A stretch of 64,000 nucleotides of DNA from Anaerozeibacter sp031551775 (GTDB taxonomy: Bacteria; Bacillota; Clostridia; Christensenellales; Aristaeellaceae), in the NCBI GenBank assembly GCA_031551775.1, contig JAVBND010000083.1:8275-72274 (forward strand), given 5' to 3'. The notes beneath the pieces are model-generated. The model was not told the DNA's origin. It made no database searches and saw only the letters and a list, made by a program, of their open reading frames with translations. Shown piece after piece: positions 42,077 to 50,957 of the stretch (position 1 is the first letter of the stretch; each line of letters opens with the position of its first letter). The position numbers and the translations under genes were made by a program.

Positions 42077-43096
42077 ATGAAGGGGAAGACGTTGCTCATT
42101 ACCGGCGGTACCGGCTCGTTCGGCGGCGCGGTGCTCAGGCGGTTTTATCAATCGGACATCAGGGAGATCCGCGTCTTTTCTCGCGATGAGAAAAAGCAGG
42201 ACGACATGCGCCATGTATATGGCGGCGATCAGATCAAGTACTACATCGGCGACGTGCGCGACCCCAAAAGCCTTGAAAGCGCGATGCACGGCGTGGACTA
42301 TGTATTTCACGCCGCGGCGCTCAAGCAGGTGCCGTCATGCGAGTTTTTTCCGCTTGAGGCGGTCAAAACCAACGTCATCGGCACCGACAATGTGCTTTCC
42401 GCCGCGATCGACGCGGGCGCTCAAAAGGTGATCTGTCTCTCGACCGACAAGGCGGCCTATCCGGTCAACGCCATGGGCACGTCCAAGGCCATGATGGAGA
42501 AGGTGGCCGTGGCGCGCGCCCGCACGTCAAGCGGCACCACCATCTGCCTGACGCGCTACGGAAACGTCATGTGTTCGCGCGGCTCGGTCATCCCGCTGTT
42601 CATCGACCAGATCCGGCGCGGGTTGCCGATCACCTTGACCGATCCCAACATGACCCGCTTCATCATGAGCCTGGACGAAGCGGTGGATCTGGTGATGTTC
42701 GCGTTTAAAAACGCGCTCGCCGGGGATATTCTGGTGCAAAAAGCGCCCGCGTGCACCATCGATACGCTTGCGCGCGCGGTTTGCCGGCTGTTCAATCCCG
42801 CCCATGAGCGGCGCGTGATCGGCATTCGCCACGGCGAAAAGATGTACGAAACGCTGCTGACCAAGGAAGAATGCGCGCGCGCCCAAGACATGGGCGCCTT
42901 CTTCCGCGTGCCGGCGGACGAGCGTGACCTCAACTACGACAAGTATTTTTTTGAAGGCAACCGCGCAATGAGCGAGATTGGGGAATTCAATTCGAACAAC
43001 ACGCGGATTCTGAATGAGGATGAGGTGGTTAAACGCCTCCTGTCGCTTGAATACATTCAGGGTCAACTGGCGGGCAAGGGAGGAGACGGCGTTTGA
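42077..43096 (+). CDS. capE: UDP-GlcNAc 4,6-dehydratase/5-epimerase, CapE/FnlA-like
   Basis: A 339-residue short SDR acting on UDP-N-acetylglucosamine. The NAD loop is TGGTGSFGG; the active-site stretch STDKAAYPVNAMGTSKAMMEK has Met in place of the usual SDR tyrosine, as in CapE/PseB-type dehydratases; RYGNVMCSRGSVIPLF and HGEKMYETLL are family blocks. Together with the next two genes it forms the three-enzyme route to UDP-N-acetyl-L-fucosamine. ACAGGAGTG precedes the ATG. It overlaps capF by 4 bases. Confidence 0.9.
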   Translation: MKGKTLLITGGTGSFGGAVLRRFYQSDIREIRVFSRDEKKQDDMRHVYGGDQIKYYIGDVRDPKSLESAMHGVDYVFHAAALKQVPSCEFFPLEAVKTNVIGTDNVLSAAIDAGAQKVICLSTDKAAYPVNAMGTSKAMMEKVAVARARTSSGTTICLTRYGNVMCSRGSVIPLFIDQIRRGLPITLTDPNMTRFIMSLDEAVDLVMFAFKNALAGDILVQKAPACTIDTLARAVCRLFNPAHERRVIGIRHGEKMYETLLTKEECARAQDMGAFFRVPADERDLNYDKYFFEGNRAMSEIGEFNSNNTRILNEDEVVKRLLSLEYIQGQLAGKGGDGV

Positions 43097-44196
43097 AGGT
43101 GCTGGTGACGGGCGCAAAGGGCTTCATCGGGCGCAATCTGACCCTTGAGCTTGCCTTTGGGCACCCGGATATAGAGGTGCTTGCTTACGACTTGGGCGCC
43201 CAGGAAGGGGCGCTTGAACGGTTCTCATCCGAATGTGATTTCGTCGTGCACTTGGCGGGGGTCAACCGCCCAAAGGATGAAGGTGAGTTCGAAAAGGGCA
43301 ACGCCGGGTTTACCGCGGCGCTGTGCGACGCGCTTGAACGCGCGGGAAACCGCGCGCCCGTCCTGATGACCTCCTCCATTCAGGCGTCCCTTGACAATGC
43401 GTACGGCAGCAGCAAGCGCCAAGCCGAGCAGCGCCTCGCCCTTCATCAGAGCAAAACAGGCGCGCAGGTTTTGATCTACCGCTTGCCCAACGTCTTTGGC
43501 AAGGGCTGCCGCCCCAACTACAACAGCGCGGTTGCGACATTCTGCTTTAACATCGCGCGCGATTTGCCATACACGGTAAACGATCCGGCAACCCTTCTGA
43601 ACCTGGTCTACATCGACGACGTTGTGCGGGAACTCATTTGCGCGATCGGGGGCAATGCCGCGCCCAACAGGACGGTCTCGCCGGTTCACCGCGCGACCCT
43701 CGGGCAAATCGTGGACCTGCTCAAAAGCTACCGCGCGGGGCGTGAGACGCTTCTGGCGCCGGATGTCGGCGACGATTTCTCGAGGAAGCTGTACGCCACA
43801 TACCTGACATACCTGCCGGAGGAAGGGCGCAGTTACCCCCTGACGGCGCATGCGGACGCGCGCGGCTCGTTCACCGAATTTATGCGCACGTGCGAGCGCG
43901 GGCAAACTTCGGTCAACGTCATAAAACCCGGCATCGTCAAGGGCAACCATTTCCACCACACCAAGAACGAGAAATTTCTCGTGGTTTCGGGCAGCGGCGT
44001 GATCCGCCTTCGCAAGGTCGGCGAGGACGCCGTTCAGGTGTTTCGCGTCTCGGGCGACCTACCTACGGTGGTTGACATCCTGCCGGGCTACACCCACAAC
44101 ATTGAAAACACCGGGGCGGGTGACATGGTGAGCGTGATGTGGGCCAGCGAATTGTTTGACCCGAAGAGCCCGGATACCTACTTTTTGGAGGTTTGA
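43093..44196 (+). CDS. capF: CapF-type bifunctional epimerase/reductase with cupin domain
   Basis: A 367-residue two-domain enzyme. Residues 1-250 are an NAD(P)-binding extended SDR (VTGAKGFIGRN) that reduces the 4-keto sugar; residues about 260-367 are a cupin (GNHFHHTKNEKFLVVSG, GYTHNIENTG) whose histidines bind metal and catalyse C3 epimerisation, the arrangement of S. aureus CapF/WbjC. TTG start overlaps the capE stop, with GGGAGGAG upstream. Second step of UDP-L-FucNAc synthesis. Confidence 0.92.
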   Translation: MKVLVTGAKGFIGRNLTLELAFGHPDIEVLAYDLGAQEGALERFSSECDFVVHLAGVNRPKDEGEFEKGNAGFTAALCDALERAGNRAPVLMTSSIQASLDNAYGSSKRQAEQRLALHQSKTGAQVLIYRLPNVFGKGCRPNYNSAVATFCFNIARDLPYTVNDPATLLNLVYIDDVVRELICAIGGNAAPNRTVSPVHRATLGQIVDLLKSYRAGRETLLAPDVGDDFSRKLYATYLTYLPEEGRSYPLTAHADARGSFTEFMRTCERGQTSVNVIKPGIVKGNHFHHTKNEKFLVVSGSGVIRLRKVGEDAVQVFRVSGDLPTVVDILPGYTHNIENTGAGDMVSVMWASELFDPKSPDTYFLEV

Positions 44197-44198
44197 CG

Positions 44199-45317
44199 AT
44201 GGGTAAGCTTAAGCTCATGACGGTGCTTGGCACCCGGCCGGAAATCATCCGCCTCTCTCAGGTGCTCAGGATGGCGGATCAATACTTCGACCATACGCTG
44301 GTACATACCGGCCAAAACTTCGACTACGAGCTCAACCAGGTGTTCTTTGATGAACTGGGTTTGCGTGCGCCGGACCATTACCTCGACTGCGCGGGCGGGA
44401 ACCTGGGCGAGACCATGGGCAACATCATCGCGCGCTCGTACGCGTTGATCGAGAAAGCGAAGCCCGACGCGCTTCTGGTGCTTGGCGACACCAATTCGGC
44501 CTTATCGGCCATCTCGGCCAAGCGGCTCAAGGTGCCGATTTTTCACATGGAGGCGGGCAACCGCTGCTGGGACTGGAACGTTTCGGAGATGGTCAACCGC
44601 AAGATCGTCGATCATATCTCCGACATCAACCTGCCCTATACCGAGCACGCGCGCCGATACCTGATGGGCGAGGGCATCGACGGCAAGACCATTTTTGTGA
44701 CCGGTTCGCCCATGCGCGAGGTCCTTATGCGCCACATGGATGAGATCCTCGCAAGCGACGTGCTCGCGCGCATGGGGCTTGATAAGGGCAAGTACCTGCT
44801 GGTATCCGCGCACCGCGAGGAGAACATCGACCACGAGGGACATTTCCTCTCGCTCATGAACGCGATCAATTTCATGGCTGAAAAATATCAGATGCCGGTG
44901 ATTTACTCGACCCATCCGAGGAGCCGCAAGTTTATTGAGGCGCGCGGTTTCAAATTCCATTTCCTGGTCAGGAGCCTGCCGCCGTTTGGCTTCATTGACT
45001 ACAATCACCTGCAGATGAACGCCCATTGCGTCTTGTCCGACAGCGGCACGCTGTCCGAGGAGAGCGCCATGCTGGGGTTCACCGGCGTTCTGATTCGCAC
45101 CAGCACCGAGCGGCCCGAGGTGCTCGACAAGGGCACGGTGGTGATCGGCGGGATCGAGAAAGGCGATGTGGAACAGGCGGTGGAACTGGCGGTCGCGATG
45201 CGGGGCGAGAAAACGGCGATGCCGCTCGACTATGCGGACGACAACGTATCGGCCAAGGTGATCAAGGTCATTCAAAGCTATGCCAAGATCGTCAACCAAA
45301 CGGTTTGGCTGAAATGA
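44199..45317 (+). CDS. capG: UDP-N-acetylglucosamine 2-epimerase family (CapG/FnlC-like)
   Basis: A 372-residue non-hydrolysing 2-epimerase-like protein. VLGTRPEIIRLS, VHTGQNFDYELNQVFF, VLGDTNSALSA, HMEAGNR and VSAHREENID are the expected motifs, and SDSGTLSEESAML marks the C-terminal domain. In this context it should convert UDP-L-pneumosamine-type sugar to UDP-L-FucNAc, as CapG does; by itself it could also be a WecB-type enzyme. ATG at 44199 follows TTGGAGG. The three genes end at a strong terminator and no glycosyltransferase is attached. Confidence 0.9.
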   Translation: MGKLKLMTVLGTRPEIIRLSQVLRMADQYFDHTLVHTGQNFDYELNQVFFDELGLRAPDHYLDCAGGNLGETMGNIIARSYALIEKAKPDALLVLGDTNSALSAISAKRLKVPIFHMEAGNRCWDWNVSEMVNRKIVDHISDINLPYTEHARRYLMGEGIDGKTIFVTGSPMREVLMRHMDEILASDVLARMGLDKGKYLLVSAHREENIDHEGHFLSLMNAINFMAEKYQMPVIYSTHPRSRKFIEARGFKFHFLVRSLPPFGFIDYNHLQMNAHCVLSDSGTLSEESAMLGFTGVLIRTSTERPEVLDKGTVVIGGIEKGDVEQAVELAVAMRGEKTAMPLDYADDNVSAKVIKVIQSYAKIVNQTVWLK

Positions 45318-45331
45318 CGCGCAAACGCGGG

Positions 45332-45367
45332 AAACACCGCCCCAATTCTTACTGAGGGGCGGTGTTT
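45332..45367 (+). terminator. Terminator of capEFG
   Basis: AAACACCGCCCC pairs perfectly with GGGGCGGTGTTT and runs into T residues. Confidence 0.92.
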
Positions 45368-45427
45368 TGCCACAATACGCGAAATAACGACAACAATAAG
45401 CAAAAAAAGCCCGCGATTGGGATTTCA

Positions 45428-45570
45428 TGGTATACTGCACACAGGTCGAGCGAAGGCAACGGTTCAAACCTTACGAAAGACGCTCGCTCTGCGGGAAGGC
45501 CGTTTGATGGGCTTTCTCATTACAAAAGAAGGCTACCGCGCCCCCCGCGGTAGCCTTAGAACTTTTTGGA
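45428..45570 (+). ncRNA. Candidate small RNA unit
   Basis: An extended -10 box (TGG TATACT, 45428-45436) is followed about 100 bases later by a strong hairpin (GGCTACCGCG with CGCGGTAGCC, 45533-45558) and a weak U-tract. No coding frame fits. The intervening sequence contains GAGCG/CGCTC arms. The hairpin also serves mtlD on the other strand (TTCTTTTG follows it there), so an independent RNA is only a possibility. Confidence 0.3.
45531..45560 (-). terminator. Terminator of mtlD
   Basis: AGGCTACCGCG and CGCGGTAGCCT arms around a CCCC loop; on the minus strand the stem is followed by TCTTTTG. It lies just past the mtlD stop. Confidence 0.8.
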
Positions 45571-45588
45571 ATGCCAATGTGGGCCTAT

Positions 45589-46800
45589 TTACACGATGTC
45601 GCCGCCTGCCGATACGCGCAGGCAGTCGGCGGCGCGGCGCAGGCCCTGAATGCTAGCGCCGCGCGCGATTTGTGCGTACAGCGGCAGGATCATCCCGGCG
45701 AGTTGATCGTCCGCATCAAGCCCGGAGAGCCCCTTGAGCGCCTTTGCGGCATTTTCGATCGTCTGAGCCTCGCCCAAGCTTTCAAGGTGCGCCCGTAGCG
45801 CCGCCGCCGCGCCCAGCGCGATGAAGGCCGGCGTTACGCCCATTTCAAGGCACAGCTTGCCCGCTCCGATCAGTCGGTCCTGTGAAGCGAGCTTGCGCGT
45901 GGTGTCCGCGCCGACGCGCGCGCAGGTGTCCATCAGCGCCTTGTTCTCAAAGCGGACGAGCAGGTCAAACACGTGGTTTAGGATCGCGGGCATGTCTACG
46001 CCGTATGCCTTCGAAAGCGCCGTCGCGCTCTCGGTCATGGCGCTTTGGCAAATGATGCGCGTCTCCGGGTTGGCGATCGATTCATAGATGTAGGCATCGC
46101 CCTCCATCATGCCCAGGTATGCCGAAATGGCGTGGCCCGAGTTGTGTACGTAGAGTTTGCGGCGGATGTAGTAATCAAAAGGGGAGAAGGGAACCATGCC
46201 CAGGATATGCGGCATATCGCCCCGGCAGGCATCTTTGTCCACGGGCAGGAAGCCGTAGCGCTCAACGCACACCCGCAGGGGGTTGCCGGCCTGCATCTCT
46301 TCCGTCTGCACAGGAACCATCCGCCCGATGGACGCTTCCATCAGACCGACGCTTTTGCCAAGCCACGCCTGCTCTTCTTCGCTCAGTTGGGCCTTGATCA
46401 TGCCTTCGAGCACCTTGTTGGCGTCGATCAGATTTTCGCAGATGATGATGTTGAACATCCCGCCGCCCCGGGCATAGCGTTTCTTAAGCCCCTTGGCGAT
46501 TACGGGCGCGATAAACTTGAGCACGTTTACGCCCACGGCTGTGGCCATGATGTCGGCATCCGCGATGGCCTCGGCGGCGGCGTCCTCGTCGCGGCCGTTG
46601 ACGGCTTTTACGGGCGATACGGTTTCCTCGGAAAAACCATCGCTTGACACAACGCGTACGGGATAGGCGCCGTCGCGGTTGAGCGCGTCAACAACCTTGT
46701 CCGCCACATCGATAAAGGTTACTTCATAGCCGGATCTTGAAAACAGGTACCCAATGAACCCGCGTCCGATGTTGCCGGCGCCGTACATGACCGCTTTCAT
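45589..46800 (-). CDS. mtlD: Mannitol-1-phosphate 5-dehydrogenase
   Basis: A 403-residue NAD-dependent polyol dehydrogenase oxidising mannitol 1-phosphate to fructose 6-phosphate. It has the N-terminal YGAGNIGRGFIG nucleotide loop, CENLIDANKVLE, and the catalytic lysine region KLYVHNSGHA, followed by the helical C-terminal domain. GGGGGA lies 9 bases before the ATG at 46800. No mannitol PTS gene lies nearby, so the enzyme may serve an unlinked uptake system or mannitol synthesis. Confidence 0.9.
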   Translation of the reverse strand: MKAVMYGAGNIGRGFIGYLFSRSGYEVTFIDVADKVVDALNRDGAYPVRVVSSDGFSEETVSPVKAVNGRDEDAAAEAIADADIMATAVGVNVLKFIAPVIAKGLKKRYARGGGMFNIIICENLIDANKVLEGMIKAQLSEEEQAWLGKSVGLMEASIGRMVPVQTEEMQAGNPLRVCVERYGFLPVDKDACRGDMPHILGMVPFSPFDYYIRRKLYVHNSGHAISAYLGMMEGDAYIYESIANPETRIICQSAMTESATALSKAYGVDMPAILNHVFDLLVRFENKALMDTCARVGADTTRKLASQDRLIGAGKLCLEMGVTPAFIALGAAAALRAHLESLGEAQTIENAAKALKGLSGLDADDQLAGMILPLYAQIARGASIQGLRRAADCLRVSAGGDIV

Positions 46801-46838
46801 ACCGCCCAATCCCCCAGTTCAATCTGTTTTTCGGGTTT

Positions 46839-46867
46839 ATTATATCACACGCCGGTGCGAATGTCGT
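46839..46867 (-). promoter_or_regulatory. Promoter of mtlD inside the end of the upstream gene
   Basis: On the minus strand: ACGACA, 17 bases, TATAAT, with TGA immediately before the -10 box making it extended. The -35 box lies in the 3' end of the secreted-protein gene. Confidence 0.55.
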
Positions 46868-48218
46868 TAAAAGTCATGCTTTTCGTGTCCAGCGCGTCGT
46901 CTGTCTCCGCGTCATCCAGCGAAATCACATGGTAGTGCATGTCGTCAAGCACCTTGATGGTGGACGCGCAGTATTGGCCCGCTTCGTCAAACATCATAAC
47001 CGGGCCGTACCAATCGGTGCCCTTGGCGACGTAGATGGTGTAGACGCCTTCCCGAATGAATGAGACGCATGTGCCGCCGCCGCGCACAAACATCGAGTGC
47101 GCCGTCTCGCCTTCTTCGTTTACGAGGTACACATAGTACCCGCTGTCGCCCTCACGGGCGGTGAGCGTTACGCGGGTGCCTTCGTCTGTTCCGCTCAGGC
47201 GTCCGGTCGGGGGCATTTCGCGCAGCGGATAGTCGGGCAAGCTCCTGGCTTTTTCCACGAGCCCCGGCAGTGCGCTTCGAAACGCCTTGACCTGCGCCTC
47301 TACGTACTTTGAAAAATCGTCATTGGCCATATCGCCGCTCAGCAATTTCGCAAAATCAATGGTCATCACCTGCTTCTCACCCTTGGTGGAACCGCCGATG
47401 AACGGGCGTGCCTCGGCGGCTACCTGATGCGCGTAGACCCGCGCCACTTCCTCTTCGGTGTAGGCGTTGGCCAGATCAAGTCCGCTGAGAGCCCGGACTG
47501 TTTTCTCATAAGCCTTCTCGCTCGTCGAATCGCCGCTCGCCACGTAGTAGACCAGCCGGAGTTCGCCCGGCCCCTTGTCTACGCCCAGCGACGCGTTTTT
47601 TTGAAGCGAGAGCGCGACTTCAAGCTCGGCGGGGGAGAATTTCCCCGCGTAGGCATCGCACAGAAGCGAGAAAGCCCGCGTGGGCGCGCCGTCTTCGCCA
47701 TAAAGCGACTGGGGCAGCAGGCGTTCGGTCAGCGCAATGCGCAAATTTGCCAGGTCAAAGGAAGCCTTGGCCGATCTGGCGGCGGAAGCGACCTGCTTGG
47801 TGAACCCCTCAAGATCGCCGTCAAGCGCGACAGCCCCGTCCTCTGAGACGGTGAGCGCCGCGCTTCCCTGGACGCGCGATGAGCGGATATTGTCCATGAC
47901 CGTATCGAGCCACGCATCCTTGCTGCCGGTGAGCCTTGACGCACCGGGATCATACGCATAAACGCTGAACGTTGCGACCGCGCCGGTCAGGTCCGGGTTG
48001 TCGGAGACGGAAAAATCCTGAAGGGGCTGGGACAAAAGGGCCTTTGTCCAGGCGTCACCGGTTCCGGCGGCGGCTTTTTTTAGCGCGTCTTGGACGGCGC
48101 TCTGTGCTGCCAGAACGATGGGGCCAGTTTCCGCGACCGGTTTAACTTCCGAAGCATGCGCGCAAACCGCCAGCGCAAGGGTCAGGATTACAAGCAGGGC
48201 CAAGCACCGTTTCTTCAT
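46845..48218 (-). CDS. Secreted protein with a C-terminal WYG-containing beta domain
   Basis: A 457-residue protein; the start at 48218 follows GGAGG at good spacing. Residues 1-23 are a signal peptide (LALLVILTLALAVCAHAS); a cysteine falls in the signal-peptide end, but the context VCAHAS is a poor lipobox. The middle is helical and acidic. The last 120 residues have a beta domain with SGYYVYLVNEEGE, FVRGGGTCVSF, GVYTIYVAKGTDWYGPVMMF, a pattern I remember from other clostridial secreted proteins but cannot name. It lies 14 bases after recX and is probably cotranscribed with it. Function unknown. Confidence 0.7.
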   Translation of the reverse strand: MKKRCLALLVILTLALAVCAHASEVKPVAETGPIVLAAQSAVQDALKKAAAGTGDAWTKALLSQPLQDFSVSDNPDLTGAVATFSVYAYDPGASRLTGSKDAWLDTVMDNIRSSRVQGSAALTVSEDGAVALDGDLEGFTKQVASAARSAKASFDLANLRIALTERLLPQSLYGEDGAPTRAFSLLCDAYAGKFSPAELEVALSLQKNASLGVDKGPGELRLVYYVASGDSTSEKAYEKTVRALSGLDLANAYTEEEVARVYAHQVAAEARPFIGGSTKGEKQVMTIDFAKLLSGDMANDDFSKYVEAQVKAFRSALPGLVEKARSLPDYPLREMPPTGRLSGTDEGTRVTLTAREGDSGYYVYLVNEEGETAHSMFVRGGGTCVSFIREGVYTIYVAKGTDWYGPVMMFDEAGQYCASTIKVLDDMHYHVISLDDAETDDALDTKSMTFNDIRTGV

Positions 48219-48232
48219 TATCCAATCCTCCG

Positions 48233-48859
48233 TTACCATTCGTCTTGGGTGGAAAATATTTCATCCACCGCGCTGGATATCGCGTCCCAGCCAAACCCGC
48301 GCCGCGCAAGCGCCTGGGAAAGCTTGCCGCGCGCCGCGCGCGCATCGGACGCCGCATAGCGCGGATAGAGTTTTTGCGCCATCTGGCGGCAGGCGGCCAG
48401 TTGCTGATCGTCGTCGATCTCAAGAAGCGCGTCCTCGGCGTCCTCGTCGTTCACACCCATCGAGCGAAGCTTGCGCTTAAGCGCGTACCGCCCGACGCTC
48501 TTTTGCCGGTTGATTTCCACCATCCGCTCGGCAAGCGCACGGTCGTCGATTAAACGCGCCTCGGTCAGCCGCTCAAGCGTCGCTTCGACCACCGGCGGCA
48601 CATAGCCTTTGTCAAGCAGCGCCCTTTCAACTTGCTTGGCGGTTTTTGCGCTCCTGGCGAGCATGCCAAGCGCCGCTTCATAGGCAAATTTCCCCTGAAA
48701 GGCCGAGACGCGATCCATGTATTCTTCAGGATCGAGCGCATCGCCCTCTTGAAGCGGGAAGTGTTTGAATGCCTTTTCGTTGACGCGCATGGCGCTGCGT
48801 CCGTCAACCGAAAGGCGGACGATCCCGCGCCACTCAGCAATTCCCGTAACCACCGGCAT
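48233..48859 (-). CDS. recX: RecX regulatory protein
   Basis: A 208-residue helical protein with repeated three-helix units of the RecX family: ALGMLARSAKTAKQVERALL, RLTEARLIDDRALAERMVE, GRYALKRKLRSMGV and a C-terminal LSQALARRGFGWDAIS. RecX inhibits or modulates RecA filament growth in the cytosol. The start at 48859 follows GAGGTG. recA is not in this window. Confidence 0.9.
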   Translation of the reverse strand: MPVVTGIAEWRGIVRLSVDGRSAMRVNEKAFKHFPLQEGDALDPEEYMDRVSAFQGKFAYEAALGMLARSAKTAKQVERALLDKGYVPPVVEATLERLTEARLIDDRALAERMVEINRQKSVGRYALKRKLRSMGVNDEDAEDALLEIDDDQQLAACRQMAQKLYPRYAASDARAARGKLSQALARRGFGWDAISSAVDEIFSTQDEW

Positions 48860-48933
48860 GGTAAAAATCACCTCGTATGTTTTCTTTGACGCGGGAAATG
48901 GTAATAACGATCCCGAGCGGAAAAAGGAGGGGA

Positions 48934-49137
48934 ATGAAATTGCCGAACACCATCATGGCTAAGTCACTGACCATACTGGAAGACCAGATGCAGCACGAGT
49001 TCCTGGCATGTAAAAAAGCGGAACATTACGCCCAGACGTTTGAGGACCCTTCTCTTCGCGATCTGGCAAGCAATCTCGCGCAGCAGCACCGGCAACGCTT
49101 CACCAGGCTCTTTGGATACCTGAACAGCCACGCGTAA
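48934..49137 (+). CDS. Small spore-coat-associated protein (CotF neighbour)
   Basis: A 67-residue helical protein behind AAAGGAGG. The sequence MAKSLTILEDQMQHEFLACKKAEHYAQTF with SLRDLASNLAQQHRQRF resembles the small helical proteins that accompany CotF-type coat proteins in Clostridia (two short genes in tandem). A structural role on the spore surface is inferred from the adjacent CotF gene, 16 bases downstream. Confidence 0.7.
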   Translation: MKLPNTIMAKSLTILEDQMQHEFLACKKAEHYAQTFEDPSLRDLASNLAQQHRQRFTRLFGYLNSHA

Positions 49138-49153
49138 AGGAGGGTGATCTAGG

Positions 49154-49435
49154 ATGAATCAGATGGGACAGAATGTTCTGACCGACCAGGACCGTATGGA
49201 GGACCTGCTGACACAGGAAAAATACCTGATCAGCTCATACGGCACTTTCATTCCCGAAGCTACCTGCCCGCAGCTCAGGGGCGTCCTCAAGGACAACTTC
49301 AGCGACTGTGTGCAGAACCAGTTTACCGTTTTTGACAAGATGAGCCAGCTCGGCTGGTATCAGACCAAAAACGCTCCGATGCCGGAAGTTGATGCCGCAA
49401 AGCAGAAATTTCAGCAAATGCAGACCAAGCTGTAA
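49154..49435 (+). CDS. CotF-type spore coat protein
   Basis: A 93-residue protein of the Coat F family: DRMEDLLTQEKYLISSYGTF, EATCPQLRGVLKDNFSDCVQ and DKMSQLGWYQTK are the usual blocks. CotF-type proteins are components of the spore coat and many clostridia encode several. AAGGAGGGTGAT precedes the ATG. Cotranscribed with the preceding small gene and followed by a hairpin. Confidence 0.88.
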   Translation: MNQMGQNVLTDQDRMEDLLTQEKYLISSYGTFIPEATCPQLRGVLKDNFSDCVQNQFTVFDKMSQLGWYQTKNAPMPEVDAAKQKFQQMQTKL

Positions 49436-49481
49436 AGCGGGGCTGCAAAACGGCAAAATGCGAAGGATCGCATAAGCGGAT

Positions 49482-49506
49482 ACCGCCTCTGACAACCGGA
49501 GGCGGT
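49482..49506 (+). terminator. Hairpin after the spore-coat genes
   Basis: ACCGCCTC pairs with GAGGCGGT, followed by GTTC and a CTTTCGCTT stretch. Weak U-tract, so terminator status is moderate. Confidence 0.5.
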
Positions 49507-49520
49507 GTTCGCGCTTTCGC

Positions 49521-50957
49521 TTATAACGCGCCGTTTTTCGCTTTGAGCATCGATTGCTTGAGCATCCACAGATTGTCCGACAGATCGACCTTGTATTCGT
49601 GGGGGTTGAGCATGCGCTTGTACTGCTCCCACAGCGTGGCAAGATCGGCCTTGGCGTAAGCCTTGATTTCGCTCAGCGCCGGGCTGTGGTACACCTGCAC
49701 ACCATCCTTGAAAATTGGCACGCGCAGGTTCTTGATGTGGAAGTTGGTCAGCGTCTTTTGCTTCCAGGTATCAATTGGGTGGAAGATGGTCAAAGGTTTT
49801 GTTTCGTCGAACGCATCGCCCTCAAGCGCGATCAGGTCCGCCATGGCGCGGCCTGTTTGGTTGTCGTAAACGCGCAGCAGCTTCTTGACGCCGGGATTGG
49901 TCACCTTGGCCGGGTTTTCGGAAATCTTGATCTTGGGCACGACCGTGCCGTCCACGATCTCGGCAGAAAGTTTGTATACGCCGCCAAGCGCCGGGCAGCT
50001 CATGCTGGTGATCAGCTTGGTTCCCACGCCCCAGATGTCGATCTGAGCGCCCTGCAGCTTGAGATCGCGGATCAGCATTTCGTCAAGGTCCCCCGACGCG
50101 CAGATCTTGGCGCCCTCAAATCCGGCTTCGTCCATCATGCGGCGCGCTTCGCGGCTCAAGTAGGCGAGGTCCCCCGAATCCAGGCGTATGCCCGAGGGTT
50201 CATAGCCTTCATCGCGCAATTCTTTGAAGACCTGAATCGCGTTGGGCACGCCGCTTTTGAGCGTGTCATAGGTATCGACGAGCAGCAGGCAGCTTGATGG
50301 GAAGCACTTGGCGTAGGCGCGAAAGGCGGTCAGTTCGTCCGGGAAGCTCATCACCCAGCTGTGCGCATGGGTGCCGCGCACCGGGATGTCAAACATCTTG
50401 CCCGCCAATACGTTGCTGGTGGCGTCCGCGCCGCCGATCACAGCGGCGCGCGCGCCGTAAAGCCCCGCGTCCGGACCTTGCGCGCGCCGAAGACCGAATT
50501 CCAATATGCTGCCGCCTTCGGCTGCCTGCACGACGCGGGAAGCTTTGGAGGCGATGAGCGTTTGATGGTTGACGATGTTGAGCAGCGCCGTTTCGATCAG
50601 CTGCGCTTCAAAAATGGGCGCGCTCACGCGGACCAGCGGCTCGCTCGGAAATACCACCGTGCCTTCGACCACCGATTCAATGTCGCCGGTAAACCTGAAG
50701 GAAGCAAGAGCGTCCAAAAACGGTTCATCGAAGAGGTTCAGCGACCGGAGGTATTCAAGATCGTCGTCGCTAAAAGACAGGGCGTTCACGTAATCGATCA
50801 ATTGATCAAGCCCGGCAAAGATCGCGTAGTTCATGTCGTTTGCCTGTTGGCGGTAGAACATATCAAATACCGCGCGCGACTGGGTTTGGCCGGTCTTGAA
50901 GTACCCGTACATCATCGTCAGCTGATAAAGGTCCGTCAACAGCGTCAAGTTTCTCAT
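49521..50957 (-). CDS. pncB: Nicotinate phosphoribosyltransferase
   Basis: A 478-residue NAD-salvage enzyme that makes nicotinate mononucleotide from nicotinate and PRPP. It has LLTDLYQLTMMYGYF at the N-terminus, GTHAHSWVMSF, LLVDTYDTLKSG, GIRLDSGDLAYLS and WGVGTKLITS, all typical of the class II-like PncB of Firmicutes. GGAGG precedes the ATG, whose codon overlaps the lgt stop (ATGA on the minus strand). Confidence 0.95.
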   Translation of the reverse strand: MRNLTLLTDLYQLTMMYGYFKTGQTQSRAVFDMFYRQQANDMNYAIFAGLDQLIDYVNALSFSDDDLEYLRSLNLFDEPFLDALASFRFTGDIESVVEGTVVFPSEPLVRVSAPIFEAQLIETALLNIVNHQTLIASKASRVVQAAEGGSILEFGLRRAQGPDAGLYGARAAVIGGADATSNVLAGKMFDIPVRGTHAHSWVMSFPDELTAFRAYAKCFPSSCLLLVDTYDTLKSGVPNAIQVFKELRDEGYEPSGIRLDSGDLAYLSREARRMMDEAGFEGAKICASGDLDEMLIRDLKLQGAQIDIWGVGTKLITSMSCPALGGVYKLSAEIVDGTVVPKIKISENPAKVTNPGVKKLLRVYDNQTGRAMADLIALEGDAFDETKPLTIFHPIDTWKQKTLTNFHIKNLRVPIFKDGVQVYHSPALSEIKAYAKADLATLWEQYKRMLNPHEYKVDLSDNLWMLKQSMLKAKNGAL

